A stretch of 64,000 nt of DNA. It comes from Xanthomonas vasicola. Lineage in GTDB: Bacteria; Pseudomonadota; Gammaproteobacteria; Xanthomonadales; Xanthomonadaceae. The stretch's first letter is position 1. Every line of letters starts with the position of its first letter. Positions 1 to 8,624 of this stretch are shown one piece after another. The notes under the pieces were generated by a model, which ran no database searches, had not been told where the DNA came from, and saw only the letters and a list, made by a program, of their open reading frames with translations. The stretch spans positions 1 through 64,000 of the forward strand of contig NZ_JSBW02000050.1 in assembly GCF_000772705.2 (NCBI RefSeq), written 5' to 3'. A program made the translations under genes and the position numbers.

Positions 1-3000
1 CTGACCCGTGCATGGCCCTGATCGTCCAGTGCGGCGAGCACGGCGCGCAGGCCGGCGGTAAAGTCCCGCGGTTCCAGCACCATGCTGTAGCGCAGCGCAT
101 CGTTGACGTTGGCTGCCGCTTCTTCCAACGTCTGCTTCTTCAATGCCATCCGCTGCTTGAGCTTTTCCTGCAACGAGCTGTAGGACTTCAGTTGATGCTG
201 TGTGCCGGCCAGTTGCCCGCCATGACGCGCGGCAATGCGCTGCAGCATGTCGGTGACCTGCGGCTCCATCTGGCGAGCGCGCCGCAGCAAGGCCTGCGCC
301 TCCACCGCAATGTCCTGCGGCTGCACGGCGCGCAGCCGCTCAGCCGGCGGCTGCGGCCGGGCGATCCAGCCGGCCTGCTGAAGCGCCTCAAGCGCGTCTT
401 CCATGACGCCAGCGGCCATCGACGGCATGCGCTGCAGCAGCAGCTTGGTCTGTTCGGGATCGAAGCGCCCGTCCTGCATGGCCCGGGCGGTTGCCCTGCT
501 GTAGGGCACGCTGCGGACCCGCTCGGCAAAGCTCCGCTCGGACTGTTCGCAGGCCTCCACGATCTTGGCGAACAGCGCTGTGCCGGTGTCGGACTTCAGC
601 GCATCGGTGCCGACCTTGATCGCGGTGGTGAACAGGTTGCGCATGGTCAGTTCCGGCTGGCCGGGGATGAGCCCGGGTTGCCCGTTCGGGAACTGCGCAT
701 GCGACAGCCGGCACACCGGGTAGTTGTCCAGGATGGCGTGGATGCGGGCGTCGACGCCGGACGCAGCTTCGTAGGCCTTGGCCAGGCCGGGAAACGCCTC
801 AGCCAGGGCCTCGGGCAACGCCGGCGCGGCGCTGTCGGCGGCCGGGTCCGTCTCAAGCGCAAGCAGCTGCGCGTGCAGCAACGTGGCCGCTTGTCGCGCC
901 TCGGGCAGGTGGGCGCGTTCGATCGCCTCGCGCGCCTGCACGCGCAGCGTGGCCAACACCTGAGGATCGCGGACCTGCTCGTCGAGCAGCGCGCGCAAAC
1001 CGTTGCGCAACCCGCGCTCGATGCCATCGTAGGTGCCGAACATCATGTCGCGCGCCATCGCTTCGCGCAGGTCGTCCGGCTGCCCCATGAAACGCGACGC
1101 CAGCGTGGCCGCCGCCGAGGTGATGCGCTGACCGCGCTTGAGGGACATGATTTCCGACAGCCGCCCGGGCTGGTAGTGGCCGCTGACCGGGTCGATGGCC
1201 GGCGTGGCCGTCTTCGGCGGCTTGAAGGACTTTTGCCGACCGAGCACGGCCTTGCGATCCATCACCCGCGAAATCAGCGCGGCCAGCTTGGGGTAGCCTG
1301 CGTAGACAAACGCATCGTCGCCGTCGGTGTCCATGTCGCGTTTGCGCAGCTCGTCAATCGGCAGTGCGCCCAGGCGCCCAGGCTCCACGATGTCCTTGAG
1401 CCGCAGGCTGCCGGTGCTGAGGATCTCGCGCGGCAAGGCACCGCGGTCACGGCCGTTTGTCCAGCACGACAGCGTCTTCAGATCTTCCTTGGAGCAGGCC
1501 AGGTCGGTGTCGCTGAACCCGGCCGGCCACTGCTGCTCGGGCACCACCACCAGCATGCCCTTGCTGTGCAGCATCTGCGCATCGGCGCCGGAACGATCAT
1601 CAAAACCGGTGTAGCTGTACTGGATGCCGAAGCACTGGGAGAGGAACGCGGCGGTGGCATCGCCCTTGGCCACGGTGGCGATGCGCTGCTCCGGCACCGG
1701 CAGCAGATTCTCCTTGTCGTAGGGGGGCTTGCCGAGCAGCAACGGGCCGCCGGCGGCGTCGAAGGCCTGGCTGCGCTGCTGCGGCAGATGCACCTTGTCG
1801 TCGGCCGAAGGCACCGCCCGCACCCGCTGGCCCCGGTAGCCGCCGCCGATGAGCGGCCTGTACAGCCACAGCGGGTCATCGCCTGCCGGCTCCAGGGTCT
1901 GCAGCCGGTCCTGCATCGCCGCGTGCGCCTCTTCCAGCGCTGCATCATCGCGCGGGTAATGCTGCAGCGCCTGCGGTGGCATCACCGAAGGCCCCTTGTC
2001 TTTGGCCACCAGCTCGCGCTGCTCCTCGGTGGCCTGGTTCGCCTGCACCGCGTGCCAGGCCTGGTAATGCTTGCGGAAGGCGGGGATGGACAAGGCCACC
2101 TCCAGTTTCACAAAGCCGCAGCCATCGTTGGGGCACAACGCCAGGGCAGTGCCATCCACGGCCAACGGCTTGAACGGATGCGCAGGGCCCTCGACGTCAT
2201 CGAACACGCCCAGGCGCAGCGTGCCCTCCGCGACATGGTCACTGGGCACCATCTCCAGCAACGAACGCTGCATGCGCGACCAGTCCTCGCGTTGCGGAGC
2301 GAGCTTGGCCGCCAGCTGCATCAGGCTGCTGCCCGGGGCGGTGTCGGCATAGCGGAATGCCGGCAACAGCGACGCCGACGCCTTGCGTTGGGACAGCACC
2401 AGGCTGTGGCTACCGGATTTGCTGCGCGCCGCGCGGCTGCCGCCGAACATGTCAAAGCGCCAGGGCTCGCCGTTGTAGTTGAACGTGCGCGCCAGCATGA
2501 AGGTCGATAGCTCACCAGGCAGTTGCACTTCCACCAGCGGCAGCCCGGTCAGGCGCGCAAACAGCGAGTACGGCTTGTCCGATTCGGAACGGTTGGTCGA
2601 CAGCTCCTTGCCCACCAGATCGACCACCACATGGGTCGTGCTGCCGTGGCCGGGCGCCGGCGCCACCAGCCGGCCGGGAACCGAGGACATGCTCAAGCGC
2701 CCACGGTCCAGGTCAAAGCGGGTCGGTGGATGGGCCTGGGTAATCGTCGGCGCTTCCTTGGCCATGCGCAGGTCCAGGGCGTCGAACACCTGCTCGCCGG
2801 CCTCGATCTGCGCGATCAGGTTCCAGCTCATCTCGCCCAGGTCCGCCTCGATCGCCTCGCGCGTGCGCGCCAGCGTCTGGTCCACCCACTTCACCAGTTC
2901 GTCGCGGCGCTGGCGCAGTTGCTTGCGCGACCCCTCAAGATGGCGCGCTTTCCATTGCCGGCTCACCACCGCGTAGGCCTTGAGCACCTGGTAGAAGGTC

Positions 3001-6000
3001 AGCGCCGGGCAGCGTGTTGCATGCTGTTCGATGCCGGCCGACGCGCGTGCGCCGTCCCCGCCCAGGTACAGGTCGATCTTGCGCGCGACGATGGGCTGCA
3101 ACGTATTGAACACGCGCAATGCCTGGACCCCATGGCGGGGCCTGAGCTCCGGGCTGCGGATAAACGGCACCAGTCCCATGCAGAGGCTGCCGATCCCCTC
3201 AAGGCTGGTCTGGCGTAATCCATCGTCCCCGATCAGGGCCGACACCCGCTCCAGCGCCGGCTGTCCCAGCGAACGCATCTGGCGCTGAAGCTGCGCCGAC
3301 GCAAAGGCCTTGAAGAGCACACCGATGTCGGTGGCCGAAGCGGACGCAAACCGCTCGCGGTGCACATCCAGGTGCCCGGCCATCGCCTGCAGCTTGGCGA
3401 CACCCAGGGTCCGGAACTGCCCATCCTCCTCTTCGTCCTCTTCGTCCAGGTTCAACAGCCGGGAGATCGCGTTGGCCACCATCGCGATCGCACGCATCTG
3501 GAACTGCCGCCAGGGCAGCTCGGGCGAACCTGCGCGCTCGGCGAGCAGCACAAATGCCGACTGGCAGACTGGCCTGGCAAGGCATCTGTTGAGCGCGTTG
3601 AGCGAGATGGTCATGCCTTGCGGGTCCAGGGCCTGCCGCAACATGGGATCGTTCGCCAGCCTCGCCGCCAAGACGTCGATGGCCGTCTCGCAAACCTGAG
3701 TGCCGGGCCATTTGCGCAGGGCGTTGAACGCATTGGCCACGCCTTGCGAGTCCAGGGCCTTGCGCAAGACAAGATCGTCGCCCAGACGCTCCGCAAGCGC
3801 GCTGGCGGCGGCCGCGCAGACCGGCGTGTCCGGCCATTTGCTCAGGGCGTTGAGCACGGCGGTGAGGCCTTGTGAGTTCAGGGCCTTGCACAAGCCAGGG
3901 TCGTTGGCCAGCCGCTCGGCCAGCGCACGGGCGGCCGCTGCACAGACCTCGTTGTCGGGCCATTTGCTCAAGGCGTTGAGCGCATTGGCCACGCCTTGCG
4001 CGTCCAAAGACTTGCGTAACCGGGAATCGTCGACCAGCCGCTCGGCCAACGCGCTTGCAGCTTCCAAACAGAACGGCGTGTCGGGCCATTTGCTCAGGGC
4101 ATTCAATGCGTTGGTGAATTCTTGTGAGTTCAGCGCCTTGCGCAACCAGGGATCGTTGGCTAGCCGCTCTGCCAACGCGCTGGCGGCGACCGCACAAACC
4201 GGCATATCGGGCCACTTGCTCAGGGCGTTAAGCGCAGTAACCACACCTTGCGGGTGGAGGTCCTTACGCAACTGGGGAGCGTCGGCCAGCCGCTTGGCCA
4301 GCGCACTGACGGCGGCTGCACAGATCTGGCTGTTGGGCCATTTGCTCAGCGCGTTGAGCGTATTGGCCATGCCTTGCGTGTCCAGGTCCTTGCGCAACTG
4401 AGGTTCGTCGGCCAAGCGCTCAGCCAGCGTGCCGACGGCGGCCGCACAGAGCTTGTTGTCGGGCCATTTGCACAGCGCGTTGAGCGCTTGGGTCAAATGG
4501 ACAGGGTCGAGGGTCTTGCACAACTGGGGATCGTCGGCCAGGCGCCCGGCCAGCTTGCTGGCGGCGGCCGCACAGATATCCATGCGGGGCCACTTGCTCA
4601 CGGCGTTGAGCGCGGCGGCCACGCCCTGCGGCTCCAGTGCCTTGAGTAACCGGGAGTCGCCTGCCAACCGTGCGGCCAGCGCGCTGACAGCGGCGGCACA
4701 GACCCTGCTGGCAGGCCATTTACTTAGGGCATTGAGCGCACTGGTGACGCTTTGCAGATCCAGGGCCTCAACTAATGCAGGCTCCTCGACCAGCCGTGCC
4801 GCCAGCGCGCTTGCAGCGGCCGCACAGACTGCGTCGTCGGGCCATTTGCTCAGGGCGTTGAGCGCGTTGGCTACTTCATGTGCTTTGAGCGCCTTGCGCA
4901 GCACGGGATCTTTGGCCAGCCGCTCGGCCAGCGCGCTGGCGGCGGCCGCACACAGCTCATTATCGGGCCACTTGCTCAGGGCATTCAGTGCAGTGACTAC
5001 TTCTTGCGGATCCAGGTCCTTGCGCAAGCTCGGATCCTCGGCCAGCCGCTTGGTCAGCGCGGTGGCGGCGACCGCGCTGACCGGCGTACCGGGCCACTTG
5101 CTCAGGGCGTTGAGCGCGTTGGTTATTTCATGCGCGTTGAGTGCATTACGCAGCTCGGGGTCGTGGGCAAGCCGCGAGGCGAGTGCCTTTACCGCAGCAG
5201 TGCAGACCGGTGAGCCAGGCCATTTGCTTAGGGCATTTAACACGTTGGTCGCGTCTAATGGATTGAGGACGTTGCGCAACTCGGGTTCGTCGACCAGACG
5301 TGCCACGAGCGCGTTGGCGGCTTCCGCACAGACCTCTGCGTGGGGCCATTTGCTCAGGGCGTTGAGCACATTGGCCACGCCTTGCGGATTGAGGTCCTTG
5401 CGCAACCCGGGATCGTCAACCAGCCGCTCGGCCAGCGCGCTGACTGCCTCCGCACAGACCGCGTCGTCGGGCCATTTGCTCAGGGCATTCAGCGTGTTCG
5501 CCACGCTCTGCGCACCCATGACGCAACGCAGGCGCTTGTCGCTGGCGACAAGTGCAGCGAGCCGATGCGCCGTGACCTGGCAGTCCGGATTATCGGACCA
5601 CTTACTGAAGGTGTTGAGTGCTAGGCTGATGCCCTGCACTTGCAGAGCCTGCCAGGCGTGCTCGTCACGCCGCAGATGACGTGCCAAAAGCGCCACCGCG
5701 CGTTCGCACCGGCCGCTGTCGAGATTCTTTGAGAAGGCGTTCAGGAGAAGAACTACCGGGTAGCCCCTCAGCCCCACCAGATCATCGGCCTGCGTGACCT
5801 GTCCAGCGATCCACGCGATGGCCTCCATGCACGCGGGCAGGTTCTGGTGCTTGCTCAGCTTGTTGCCCACATGCGCCAGCTGCACCAGCGATGCACCTTC
5901 GAACCATCCGGTCTCGGTGAGATAGTGCGCCGCAAGCTCGGTGCAACGATCCAGATCGCGGGGCGTCACCCCTGCTCCTCTGGCGCGCCGTGCAGTGGCA

Positions 6001-6770
6001 ATCAGCTGAAGATATTTGTCCAGCCGCTGCGCGTTGACTTGCGCGTTGACACTCTCTTCCAGGAAGGGCAATGCCATCCCGTTACGCATGCGATGCGCCA
6101 GCTCGTTGTCGTATGCCATCGACACGCACAGGCCAGCATTGTGGTTCCGAGCGATTCCGTGGGACTCACCGAGCTGTTGCTGCTGGTGCTGTCGCTGCGC
6201 CTGTAGCCGCTTTTGTTCCGGCCAGTCCAGCTGATGTTCGGTCGTGCGCAGGTCGTCGGTCGTCAGCCCCATACCATGCAGTGGCCGCTTTGACTGCCGA
6301 GATGGCGCTTGCTCTTCACGTGGTCGCTTTCTTGCGGACCGCTCGGACGGTTGTTCGCGCGGTCGAAGAGATGCCCTTGCCTCCACACCATGCCGCAAGG
6401 GTCGTTGTGGCCGAAGATGCGCTGGCGACGCGTCGACGTCAGCGGTCATCGTGTCCAGCTGCCGCTCGGTTTTGATGCGCTCGTTTTTTACGCCAGAGGG
6501 CTGCCAGCGAAAGCGCCTGTCCCATGCGCCTTCGCCGGCATCGATTTCCTCTTTTTTCAAGGCGCTTGCGCGAAAGGGCTTGCTGTCTCGCGTCGACGCC
6601 CCCGGGGCATCCGACTCTCTCCTCGGCCGTTTTGTCGGCGGCCGTCCAAGCCGTTGATGCGCGCCGCTGGTGCTGGCTGCTGCCTGATCCTCCGTTAGCC
6701 TGGGCTTTTCCTCATGAGCGTAAGGCGGGTTTGTGCGGACCGCGCTTGAATTGGTGGCATGAGTTTTCAT
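1..6770 (-). CDS. xopAD: XopAD-family type III effector with SKWP repeats (partial, C-terminus beyond left edge)
   Basis: The frame is open from an ATG at 6770 (first in-frame codon after a TAA at 6780-6782) to the window edge, giving about 2256 residues with no stop. Residues 1-200 are Ser/Thr/Arg/Gln-rich and low in hydrophobics, as in type III secretion signals. About residues 350-1065 hold 42-residue repeats with the signature ALNALSKWP. A long non-repeated region follows, and the cut end (residues about 2180-2256) has an LKSYSSLQEKL...NDALRYSMVL pattern. SKWP repeats define the XopAD family, injected into plant cells by the Hrp type III system; its molecular function is not established. 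Family members are near 2900 residues from memory, so roughly 600 are missing here. I saw no perfect PIP box (TTCG-N15-TTCG type) just upstream. Plus-strand open frames across the region are antisense shadows of the repeats. Confidence 0.93.
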   Translation of the reverse strand, partial: MKTHATNSSAVRTNPPYAHEEKPRLTEDQAAASTSGAHQRLGRPPTKRPRRESDAPGASTRDSKPFRASALKKEEIDAGEGAWDRRFRWQPSGVKNERIKTERQLDTMTADVDASPAHLRPQRPLRHGVEARASLRPREQPSERSARKRPREEQAPSRQSKRPLHGMGLTTDDLRTTEHQLDWPEQKRLQAQRQHQQQQLGESHGIARNHNAGLCVSMAYDNELAHRMRNGMALPFLEESVNAQVNAQRLDKYLQLIATARRARGAGVTPRDLDRCTELAAHYLTETGWFEGASLVQLAHVGNKLSKHQNLPACMEAIAWIAGQVTQADDLVGLRGYPVVLLLNAFSKNLDSGRCERAVALLARHLRRDEHAWQALQVQGISLALNTFSKWSDNPDCQVTAHRLAALVASDKRLRCVMGAQSVANTLNALSKWPDDAVCAEAVSALAERLVDDPGLRKDLNPQGVANVLNALSKWPHAEVCAEAANALVARLVDEPELRNVLNPLDATNVLNALSKWPGSPVCTAAVKALASRLAHDPELRNALNAHEITNALNALSKWPGTPVSAVAATALTKRLAEDPSLRKDLDPQEVVTALNALSKWPDNELCAAAASALAERLAKDPVLRKALKAHEVANALNALSKWPDDAVCAAAASALAARLVEEPALVEALDLQSVTSALNALSKWPASRVCAAAVSALAARLAGDSRLLKALEPQGVAAALNAVSKWPRMDICAAAASKLAGRLADDPQLCKTLDPVHLTQALNALCKWPDNKLCAAAVGTLAERLADEPQLRKDLDTQGMANTLNALSKWPNSQICAAAVSALAKRLADAPQLRKDLHPQGVVTALNALSKWPDMPVCAVAASALAERLANDPWLRKALNSQEFTNALNALSKWPDTPFCLEAASALAERLVDDSRLRKSLDAQGVANALNALSKWPDNEVCAAAARALAERLANDPGLCKALNSQGLTAVLNALSKWPDTPVCAAAASALAERLGDDLVLRKALDSQGVANAFNALRKWPGTQVCETAIDVLAARLANDPMLRQALDPQGMTISLNALNRCLARPVCQSAFVLLAERAGSPELPWRQFQMRAIAMVANAISRLLNLDEEDEEEDGQFRTLGVAKLQAMAGHLDVHRERFASASATDIGVLFKAFASAQLQRQMRSLGQPALERVSALIGDDGLRQTSLEGIGSLCMGLVPFIRSPELRPRHGVQALRVFNTLQPIVARKIDLYLGGDGARASAGIEQHATRCPALTFYQVLKAYAVVSRQWKARHLEGSRKQLRQRRDELVKWVDQTLARTREAIEADLGEMSWNLIAQIEAGEQVFDALDLRMAKEAPTITQAHPPTRFDLDRGRLSMSSVPGRLVAPAPGHGSTTHVVVDLVGKELSTNRSESDKPYSLFARLTGLPLVEVQLPGELSTFMLARTFNYNGEPWRFDMFGGSRAARSKSGSHSLVLSQRKASASLLPAFRYADTAPGSSLMQLAAKLAPQREDWSRMQRSLLEMVPSDHVAEGTLRLGVFDDVEGPAHPFKPLAVDGTALALCPNDGCGFVKLEVALSIPAFRKHYQAWHAVQANQATEEQRELVAKDKGPSVMPPQALQHYPRDDAALEEAHAAMQDRLQTLEPAGDDPLWLYRPLIGGGYRGQRVRAVPSADDKVHLPQQRSQAFDAAGGPLLLGKPPYDKENLLPVPEQRIATVAKGDATAAFLSQCFGIQYSYTGFDDRSGADAQMLHSKGMLVVVPEQQWPAGFSDTDLACSKEDLKTLSCWTNGRDRGALPREILSTGSLRLKDIVEPGRLGALPIDELRKRDMDTDGDDAFVYAGYPKLAALISRVMDRKAVLGRQKSFKPPKTATPAIDPVSGHYQPGRLSEIMSLKRGQRITSAAATLASRFMGQPDDLREAMARDMMFGTYDGIERGLRNGLRALLDEQVRDPQVLATLRVQAREAIERAHLPEARQAATLLHAQLLALETDPAADSAAPALPEALAEAFPGLAKAYEAASGVDARIHAILDNYPVCRLSHAQFPNGQPGLIPGQPELTMRNLFTTAIKVGTDALKSDTGTALFAKIVEACEQSERSFAERVRSVPYSRATARAMQDGRFDPEQTKLLLQRMPSMAAGVMEDALEALQQAGWIARPQPPAERLRAVQPQDIAVEAQALLRRARQMEPQVTDMLQRIAARHGGQLAGTQHQLKSYSSLQEKLKQRMALKKQTLEEAAANVNDALRYSMVLEPRDFTAGLRAVLAALDDQGHARV
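3583..5709 (-). repeat. Tandem 126-bp coding repeats (SKWP, 42 residues each)
   Basis: Within xopAD the Trp codon of the SKWP motif falls at 3708-3710 and then every 126 bp exactly up to 5598-5600, giving 16 units in register. Degenerate units flank both ends (LNRCLARP near 3590; NAFSKN near 5720). Most units read x-LNALSKWP-x4-C-x-A-A-x-ALA-x-RL-x2-(D/E)-x-LRKAL-(D/N)-x-Q. The regular helix-like pattern suggests an alpha-solenoid; this is inference. The invariant spacing with divergent codons suggests selection on protein structure rather than recent DNA duplication. Confidence 0.93.
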
Positions 6771-6997
6771 GCCCGAAATTTAGTCAATCTGCCCGCGAGC
6801 GACTTGTTCAATACGAAGCGCCGAAGACGTGTGCGACGCCCGCCGCGGGCTGGGCGGATGACCCACCACGCGTCGCAGCAATTGGATATCTTGGATGTAG
6901 CACCTGCAGGCCGTGTCCTCGGCTGCCGTCAGGCGCCGTGCTCGAGTGGCACACCGCTTAGGCGACGCAGCAATCATGCCGGCGGCTGACAAATTTC
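6771..6997. other. Spacer upstream of xopAD, no gene seen
   Basis: This stretch lies between the xopAD start and the 3' end of the decayed RHS fragment. A minus-strand open frame at 6780-7085 has composition unlike a protein and no recognisable motif. CGAA boxes occur at 6774, 6814 and 6822 but not at the 15-bp spacing of a PIP box. The xopAD promoter should be here, but I cannot point to it with confidence. Confidence 0.4.
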
Positions 6998-7915
6998 CTA
7001 CTGGCCGCTGGCTGACCATGCCAGATTGCCAGCCGCGTCGTAGGCCATGACGGTCGAACCGCTCTCGGGCTCGATCACTTTGCACAGCTGCTGGTTCGCA
7101 TCGTAGACGTAGCGACGGGCCGCCAGGCCAACGCCATGCTCCACCGGTGACGGTGCTACCACCTGCACGACCTGGTTGCTGGATTCATTACCGAAATCAC
7201 CGGCACCATCGCGCATTCGCCAACGCAGGTTGTAGCCGCCCGCACCTAGGGGCGCGCGGAGGCTGAAGTTGAAGTCCACACTTCCGCCAGGCGGAACATC
7301 GGATGGCAGGCCCACTTCGCCTGGCGACCATCCTCGCGTATTGCCAACCAACACAGCCCGATAGCCCTACCCCTGGCGCCAGGTGACATTTCCCGTGTTC
7401 GTGAACCGCACGGACCCGGTGACAGAACGTCCGGTTGCGAGCTGCGCCGGCATGTTCTGAGAGACGAAAGCAGCATTACGCTGCATAGCAGGAATCGAGA
7501 GTGCGCCCGACCCATCAATGAGGGAGTTGTCGCGACCGACCGGAGAAATGCCATGGATATAGAACGGCTTGCCGCCTTGGCTTCGAATCAGGTCTTCGGT
7601 AATTGGAATTGAGAAGCGGTAGTTACTCCCCGACGATGAGCAAGCGCTGGCAACGCCAGGTTCGCTGGCAAGGTTTGCGCTAGCGATAGCAGCAAGCGTT
7701 CCAGTCCCATAAGCCCCGCCCGCATACATATGGACGTCAATCGATCGGCGTAGTCCTGCAGAATACGCCCAGCCGACAATCGCCTTGTTGTCCTGAATAC
7801 CCTCGATCCGCCCTTTGATCACCGATGCAGACACGGCCACTGCGCCCGGCCCGGAAATGGTGTCGTTTGAGGCTCCTACCGGAGAGAGGCCATGGATATA
7901 AATGGCCTTACCGCC
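6998..7915 (-). pseudogene. Remnant of an RHS/YD-repeat family protein
   Basis: One minus-strand frame runs from about 7915 to a TAG at 6998-7000 but is interrupted by an in-frame TAG at 7367-7369, directly after VTWRQG and before GYRAVLVGN. The upstream part carries two copies of a module ending (A/P)(I/F)YIHG(L/I)SPVG (around 7880-7912 and 7535-7570). Then comes an Ig-like section with FTNTGNVTW, as in NBR1-type Trp-containing beta domains. After the stop it ends with RYVYDANQQL...VMAYDAAGNL, a typical YD/RHS repeat, cut off where many more repeats would be expected. There is no credible start codon with a ribosome site. It looks like a fragment of a large RHS toxin-type protein that has lost both ends and gained a nonsense mutation. 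Confidence 0.72.
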
Positions 7916-8127
7916 GTTTGCCGACGCTTGGCCACCCTCGCCGCCATGACCTCGGTGGGCTCCGTCTGCCGCGACCGCACCATTAGGTCTCCAAACATCA
8001 CGGCATCGGCAGGATTCTCCAGCTGCGCCTGGGCGATGCGCGTGCCGTCCGGCAGCGTCACGTCTTTCAGCGTGAGCTCGTTGATGTCCCCACTGCTGAC
8101 CTTCCTGAGCAGCTCATCCAGATCCAC
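7876..8127 (-). CDS. Short ORF, 5' fragment of an unknown gene fused to RHS debris
   Basis: It starts with GTG at 8127 preceded by AAAGGGA at a good distance, and encodes 83 residues beginning MDLDELLRKVSSGDINEL. Residues 1-70 look like genuine protein (acidic, amphipathic; TLKDVTLPDGTRIAQAQLENP). The last 12 residues are the neighbouring RHS repeat module read in a different frame, so the original gene was probably joined to other DNA near 7915-7925. I do not recognise the family. It may be translated but is unlikely to be a complete protein. Confidence 0.45.
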   Translation of the reverse strand: MDLDELLRKVSSGDINELTLKDVTLPDGTRIAQAQLENPADAVMFGDLMVRSRQTEPTEVMAARVAKRRQTAVRPFISMASLR

Positions 8128-8434
8128 GGTCGTCCCTTTCCGCAGCGCATGGCATCGAATGCCATCGATGGTGCCATTCCCATCGTGGCGGCCGCCAGCC
8201 TGGCGTGGTCACCGCGACGGTTTCCCAGCGATCGGACAAGGTAACGCGAGCCAATCAGGGCTCGAAGATCGGTGGGAACAAATGAAGCGCGCATACAGGC
8301 CGGCCGAGCGCGCAATCATCAGAGGCTTGGGCAAGATTGATACCTCGATTGATACCTCAAGGGGCATCGCTCGGAATCATCAATCGGCCAAAATATCCAG
8401 ACAAGTCAAGCACTTAAAGACTTGGCAGAAGCTC
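8128..8434. other. Spacer between tRNA-Gly 3' end and the fragments, with a 12-bp tandem duplication
   Basis: No convincing gene is seen. GATTGATACCTC occurs twice head to tail at 8335-8346 and 8347-8358. The DNA abuts the 3' end of a tRNA gene, a common integration target, and the far side holds fragmentary genes, so this is probably an old integration scar. No integrase gene is visible. Confidence 0.4.
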
Positions 8435-8508
8435 TGGAGCGGGCGATGGGAATCGAACCCACGTCAGTAGCTTGGGAAGCTACAGCTCTACCATTGAGCT
8501 ACGCCCGC
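8435..8508 (-). tRNA. tRNA-Gly (anticodon CCC)
   Basis: Reading the minus strand, the acceptor arms are GCGGGCG and its complement, the D arm is GCTC...GAGC, the anticodon stem is GTAGC/GCTAC with loop TTCCCAA (anticodon CCC), and the T arm is TGGGTTCGATTCCCA. The discriminator is T and CCA is encoded at 8435-8437. The gene decodes GGG. It sits between the accessory DNA to its 3' side and the conserved genes from 8625 onward. Confidence 0.96.
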
Positions 8509-8624
8509 ATGGCGCTGGCAGAGTTTATGCGGGTGCGGGTGTCTGGCGCAATGCGCGCAGATAGAACGAGGGCCGGTTGCCCGGCCCACGTGTCTTGCTT
8601 GCTAACTGTGGCTTACCGCGCGCT

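Noticed and set aside
12..2510. 832-residue open frame on the plus strand
   Set aside because: It is antisense to xopAD. Its composition (Arg, His, Gln, Leu rich with no motif) is that of a shadow frame, and the minus strand gives a coherent effector.
3700..5679. Long plus-strand frames with repeats such as GHLLRALSAL
   Set aside because: They are the complement of the SKWP repeats. The periodicity comes from the minus-strand gene.
6774..6840. Possible PIP box upstream of xopAD
   Set aside because: CGAA boxes are present but none are separated by 15 bp in the required arrangement.
7892..8470. Plus-strand frame running into the tRNA (ending GRWESNPRQ) as an integrase remnant
   Set aside because: That ending is just the complement of the tRNA gene read through, and no tyrosine-recombinase motifs precede it.
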